Source of the DNA: an archaeon
GTDB taxonomy: Archaea > Hydrothermarchaeota > Hydrothermarchaeia > JALTZZ01 > JALUTC01
Assembly: GCA_027058345.1 (NCBI GenBank)
Contig: JALUTC010000200.1
Location: 1-7,623, forward strand
Length of the DNA: 7,623 nt
Direction: 5' to 3'
Under the pieces are notes generated by a model. It ran no database searches. It saw only the letters and a list, made by a program, of their open reading frames with translations, and was not told the origin of the DNA. Of this stretch, positions 5,104 to 7,623 are shown piece after piece (the first letter of the stretch is position 1; each line of letters begins with the position of its first letter). The position numbers and the translations under genes are program-made.

Positions 5104-6216
5104 TTAAGGAAATTCTACAACATCTATTTCATTCAACGTTTTTTCAACGATTTTTTCCATGGATATCTTTTCCTCTTCCTTTAATACTTCTTCCAAAGAA
5201 GCCCTCGTCGATGGATGCCTTGCAATTATTGAGCAACAATCTTTATATTCTTTAATTGATATATCATAAGTTCCTATATTTTTAGCAATATCAATAATCT
5301 CTTCCTTATTATATGTTAGCAATGGTCTTAAAACTAATAAATCTGTTGCTTTATCAACAACGTATAGATTTTCAATTGTTTGAGATGCAACCTGTCCAAT
5401 ATTATCACCGGTAACCAATGCTTTTATTCCTTCTCTTTTAGCAATTTCTGAAGATACTTTGAACATGAATCTTCTGAACAATATCATTTCAAGCTTTCTA
5501 TTTGCTTTTAAAGCTTCCGCTTGGAAGTAATATGTTGGTACGAGAAATAGCTTTGTATTGTATGAATATTCTACGAGCTTTTTAACAAGTTCCAAAATTT
5601 TTGTGTTGTATACATCTTTATTATTTGGAAACGAGTGAAAATGTACATAATATGGTAGGCAACCTCTTTTCATTATCATGTAAGAAGCGACGGCCGAATC
5701 TATTCCTCCGGATAATAGTACGAGAACCTTTCCAGATATGCCTACTGGCAATCCTCCAGGACCTTTTATCTTTTCAAAGACTACGAGGAATGAATCTTCC
5801 AAGATTTCTATTTCGATAATCTTTTCGGGATTTTTTGAAAATAAAATTCCAAGCTCCCTTTTTAGAAATTTAAGAAGTTCGAGATTTAATTCCCAAGAGG
5901 TTTTCGGATAATTTTTATCGTGTCTTTTCACATTAAACTTAACGGTCTTTATTCCTTTTAAATTTTCTCTTAAAAAGTTTTTCAACAAACCTTCATCCCT
6001 ATCTAATTTGTAAGCCTTTCCAAACCATGCTATTCCAAAAACTTTTTTCAAGGAATTTATCGTATCATTATCATCCTTATAAACAAATATTCTTCCTGTT
6101 ACTCTTCTCACCTTATCACTACCTATTGCTTTCTTAATATTCTCTACAAGTTTTTTTTCAAATAGTGGTCTATTTTTTCCTTTCAATGCTATTTCTGAAT
6201 AATGGACAACAATCAT
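5104..6216 (-). CDS. thiI: ThiI, tRNA 4-thiouridine synthetase (short form without rhodanese domain)
   Basis: ThiI adenylates U8 of tRNA and transfers sulfur to give 4-thiouridine; in many organisms it also serves thiazole synthesis. The 370-residue protein has an N-terminal ferredoxin-like domain with HYSEIALKGKNRPLFEKKLVENI at 5-27, a THUMP domain at about 50-150, GPGGLPVG at 152-159, and the PP-loop ATP-binding motif SGGIDS at 169-174. GDNIGQVASQTIENL lies at 270-284, and the cysteine segment YKDCCSIIARHPSTRAS at 324-340. Cys328 aligns with catalytic Cys344 of E. coli ThiI. Like most archaeal forms it ends without a rhodanese domain. Its cysteines are Cys186, Cys327 and Cys328, and there is no CxxC. 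It is divergent from purP across 38 bp and may head the minus-strand run. Confidence 0.95.
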   Translation of the reverse strand: MIVVHYSEIALKGKNRPLFEKKLVENIKKAIGSDKVRRVTGRIFVYKDDNDTINSLKKVFGIAWFGKAYKLDRDEGLLKNFLRENLKGIKTVKFNVKRHDKNYPKTSWELNLELLKFLKRELGILFSKNPEKIIEIEILEDSFLVVFEKIKGPGGLPVGISGKVLVLLSGGIDSAVASYMIMKRGCLPYYVHFHSFPNNKDVYNTKILELVKKLVEYSYNTKLFLVPTYYFQAEALKANRKLEMILFRRFMFKVSSEIAKREGIKALVTGDNIGQVASQTIENLYVVDKATDLLVLRPLLTYNKEEIIDIAKNIGTYDISIKEYKDCCSIIARHPSTRASLEEVLKEEEKISMEKIVEKTLNEIDVVEFP

Positions 6217-6228
6217 CTATATTTTTAT

Positions 6229-6239
6229 TTTTTTATAAC
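6229..6239. promoter_or_regulatory. Shared TATA-like core between divergent thiI and purP
   Basis: The 38-bp spacer between the two start codons holds TTTTTTATAAC. On the plus strand TTTATAA is centred about 20 bp before the purP ATG; on the minus strand TTATAAAA is centred about 19 bp before the thiI ATG. Neither gene has a Shine-Dalgarno, so both mRNAs are probably leaderless and the promoters must overlap. The distances are slightly shorter than the usual 25 bp or so. Confidence 0.4.
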
Positions 6240-6254
6240 TTGGTTTGAATTTAT

Positions 6255-7283
6255 ATGGAAGTTATTAAGGAATACGATTTGGAAAAAATTTCCATCGCAA
6301 CCATAGGAAGTCATTCTGCATTACAAATTCTTGCAGCAGCTAAAAAATTTGGATTTAAAACAATAGTAATTTGCAAAAAGGGCTACGAAATTATATACAA
6401 AAAGTTTGGCGTCGCTGACGATATAATTGTTGTTGAAAATTATTCAAAAATTTTATCGGACAATTTTCAGGAGAAATTGATAAGAGAAAACGCAATAATA
6501 ATTCCTCATGGTTCCTTTATTGCTTATCTGGGTTATGATGGTATTAAAAAGATAAAAGCACCAATCTTTGGTAATAGAGAGGTCTTTAGAATAGAAATGG
6601 ATAGAAAACTTGAGAGAAAATTTTTGGAAGATGCAGGTTTGAAGTTACCTAAAGAATTAAAACCTGAAGAAATAAATAGGCTATGTATTGTAAAATTTCC
6701 CGGAGCTAAAGGAGGAAGGGGATATTTTCTGGTAAGAAGTTACGAAGAATTTTTAAGAAGGATTAGTAATGTGAAGGTTGATTTAAACAAGATAACGATT
6801 CAAGAGTATATCTATGGTGCAAATGTTTACTTCTCTTACTTTTACTCTCCACTGAGAAATGATTTGGAATTTTATGGAATTGATAGAAGATACGAAACGA
6901 ATGTAGATTCTATAGGAAGAGTACCTGCAAAGTATCAAGATGTTGAGCCGAGTTATGTTGTAATTGGTAATTTTCCAGTAATCCTAAGAGAGTCTTTATT
7001 AAAGGAAGTGTTAGAAATGGGAGAAAGAATTGTAAAAAAATCGAGAGATGATTTTCCCCCGGGAATTATAGGACCATTTTGCTTAGAATGTATAATAGAT
7101 GAGAACTTAAATATTTATACGTTTGAAATTTCCGTTAGAATTGTAGCTGGTACAAATGTTTTCATAACGGGTTCCCCTTACTATTATATACTCTTTGGTA
7201 AATGCATGAATATGGGAGAAAGAATTATGCTAGAGATAAAAAATGCTATAGATAAAGGTGTATTGGAAAAAATCCTGACTTAA
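6255..7283 (+). CDS. purP: PurP, formate-dependent FAICAR synthetase (ATP-grasp)
   Basis: PurP makes 5-formaminoimidazole-4-carboxamide ribonucleotide from AICAR, formate and ATP. It is the archaeal replacement for the folate-dependent PurH transformylase step of purine synthesis. The 342-residue protein matches along its length: ISIATIGSHSALQI at 12-25, IIPHGSF at 82-88, PIFGNREV at 103-110, the ATP-grasp lysine/glycine loop IVKFPGAKGGRGYF at 145-158, IQEYIYGANVYFSYFYSP at 182-199, GIDRRYETN at 208-216, and the metal/phosphate end FEISVRIVAGTNVF at 290-303. It is slightly shorter than the roughly 360 residues of methanogen PurP. Euryarchaeal PurP paralogues exist, so strict orthology is likely but not proven. 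It reads divergently from thiI and runs 11 bp ahead of ilvB. Confidence 0.94.
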   Translation: MEVIKEYDLEKISIATIGSHSALQILAAAKKFGFKTIVICKKGYEIIYKKFGVADDIIVVENYSKILSDNFQEKLIRENAIIIPHGSFIAYLGYDGIKKIKAPIFGNREVFRIEMDRKLERKFLEDAGLKLPKELKPEEINRLCIVKFPGAKGGRGYFLVRSYEEFLRRISNVKVDLNKITIQEYIYGANVYFSYFYSPLRNDLEFYGIDRRYETNVDSIGRVPAKYQDVEPSYVVIGNFPVILRESLLKEVLEMGERIVKKSRDDFPPGIIGPFCLECIIDENLNIYTFEISVRIVAGTNVFITGSPYYYILFGKCMNMGERIMLEIKNAIDKGVLEKILT

Positions 7284-7294
7284 TATATTATTAT

Positions 7295-7623
7295 ATGAAA
7301 GGTTCTGAAATTCTCGTAGAAGCATTAAAGAGAGAGAAGGTTGAAGTTATCTTTGGAATACCAGGAGGAGCAATGTTACCATTCTACGATGCATTATATG
7401 ATTCTGATATAAAACATATACTGATGAGACATGAACAAGGCGCTGCTCATGCAGCAGATGGTTATGCAAGAGCATCTGGCAAGGTTGGAGTATGTGCAGC
7501 AACATCTGGTCCTGGAGCTTCGAACCTAACAACGGGTATAGCAAATGCCTATATGGATTCGATACCAATAATAGCATTAACAGGTCAAGTTCCAACACCA
7601 ATGATTGGAAGGGATGCATTTCA
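7295..7623 (+). CDS. ilvB: Acetolactate synthase large subunit, N-terminal part (cut by the window edge)
   Basis: This is the ThDP- and FAD-dependent enzyme that condenses pyruvate (or pyruvate with 2-oxobutyrate) to acetohydroxy acids, the first shared step of valine, leucine and isoleucine synthesis. The 109 codons seen include FGIPGGAMLPFYDAL at 20-34, RHEQGAAHAADGYARASG at 45-62 with the ThDP-activating Glu47, ATSGPGASNLTTGIANAY at 69-86, PIIALTGQVP at 91-100, and IGRDAF at 104-109, where GRDAFQE usually continues. The rest of the roughly 550-600-residue protein is outside the window. The ATG at 7295 is 11 bp after purP with no Shine-Dalgarno, so it either uses a leaderless promoter inside the purP end or is read through from purP. 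Related ThDP enzymes are possible, but the N-terminal motifs favour IlvB. Confidence 0.93.
   Translation, partial: MKGSEILVEALKREKVEVIFGIPGGAMLPFYDALYDSDIKHILMRHEQGAAHAADGYARASGKVGVCAATSGPGASNLTTGIANAYMDSIPIIALTGQVPTPMIGRDAF

Noticed and set aside
7347..7619. Minus-strand ORF of 90 codons
   Set aside because: Antisense shadow of ilvB, whose plus-strand frame carries clear ThDP-enzyme motifs.

Overview
The window comes from an AT-rich archaeon. The uS13-uS4-uS11 gene order, the archaeal-type S13/S4/S11 sequences, PurP, a rhodanese-less ThiI, TATA-like boxes at gene starts and a two-hairpin archaeal H/ACA guide RNA all point that way. The mix of leaderless-looking first genes and GGTG-type Shine-Dalgarno (SD) sites on downstream genes is common in the Thermoproteota/TACK group. 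The contrast between GC-rich RNA stems and AT-rich coding DNA suggests a thermophile. Neither the lineage nor the temperature can be fixed from the sequence.

Layout. Bases 1-1347 (minus strand) hold a ribosomal protein operon, rps13 -> rps4 -> rps11; rps11 runs off the left edge. Its promoter lies in a 92-bp divergent spacer that also serves mgtE (plus strand, 1440-2738), a CBS-domain Mg2+ channel. MgtE ends tail-to-tail, with a 12-bp overlap, against a minus-strand run read from right to left: thiI (6216-5104), a flavin reductase-like gene (5060-4518), a trkH K+ transporter coupled by an ATGA overlap (4521-3166), a structured non-coding RNA (about 3148-3017), and a small HTH/zinc-ribbon regulator (3017-2727). 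A 38-bp divergent spacer separates thiI from purP (plus, 6255-7283), which is followed after 11 bp by the first 109 codons of ilvB.

The most interesting element is the non-coding RNA between trkH and the HTH/zinc-ribbon gene. On the minus strand it folds into two hairpins, each ending in an ACA box exactly 15 nt below its upper stem. One hairpin has a K-loop and the other a K-turn, the binding sites for L7Ae. This is the architecture of an archaeal H/ACA pseudouridylation guide. The pocket of the second hairpin is complementary to the helix 69 sequence of 23S rRNA and would place pseudouridine at the position equivalent to E. coli 1915. Its last ACA box lies directly against the start codon of the regulator gene, and its basal stem contains the SD-like GGAGG of that gene. 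The transcript may therefore serve either as guide RNA or as mRNA.

Functional themes are translation and RNA modification (three ribosomal proteins, ThiI, the guide RNA), ion homeostasis (MgtE, TrkH) and biosynthesis (PurP for purines, IlvB for branched-chain amino acids). No mobile element, CRISPR array, tRNA or rRNA gene was seen, and no stretch above 300 bp lacks a gene.
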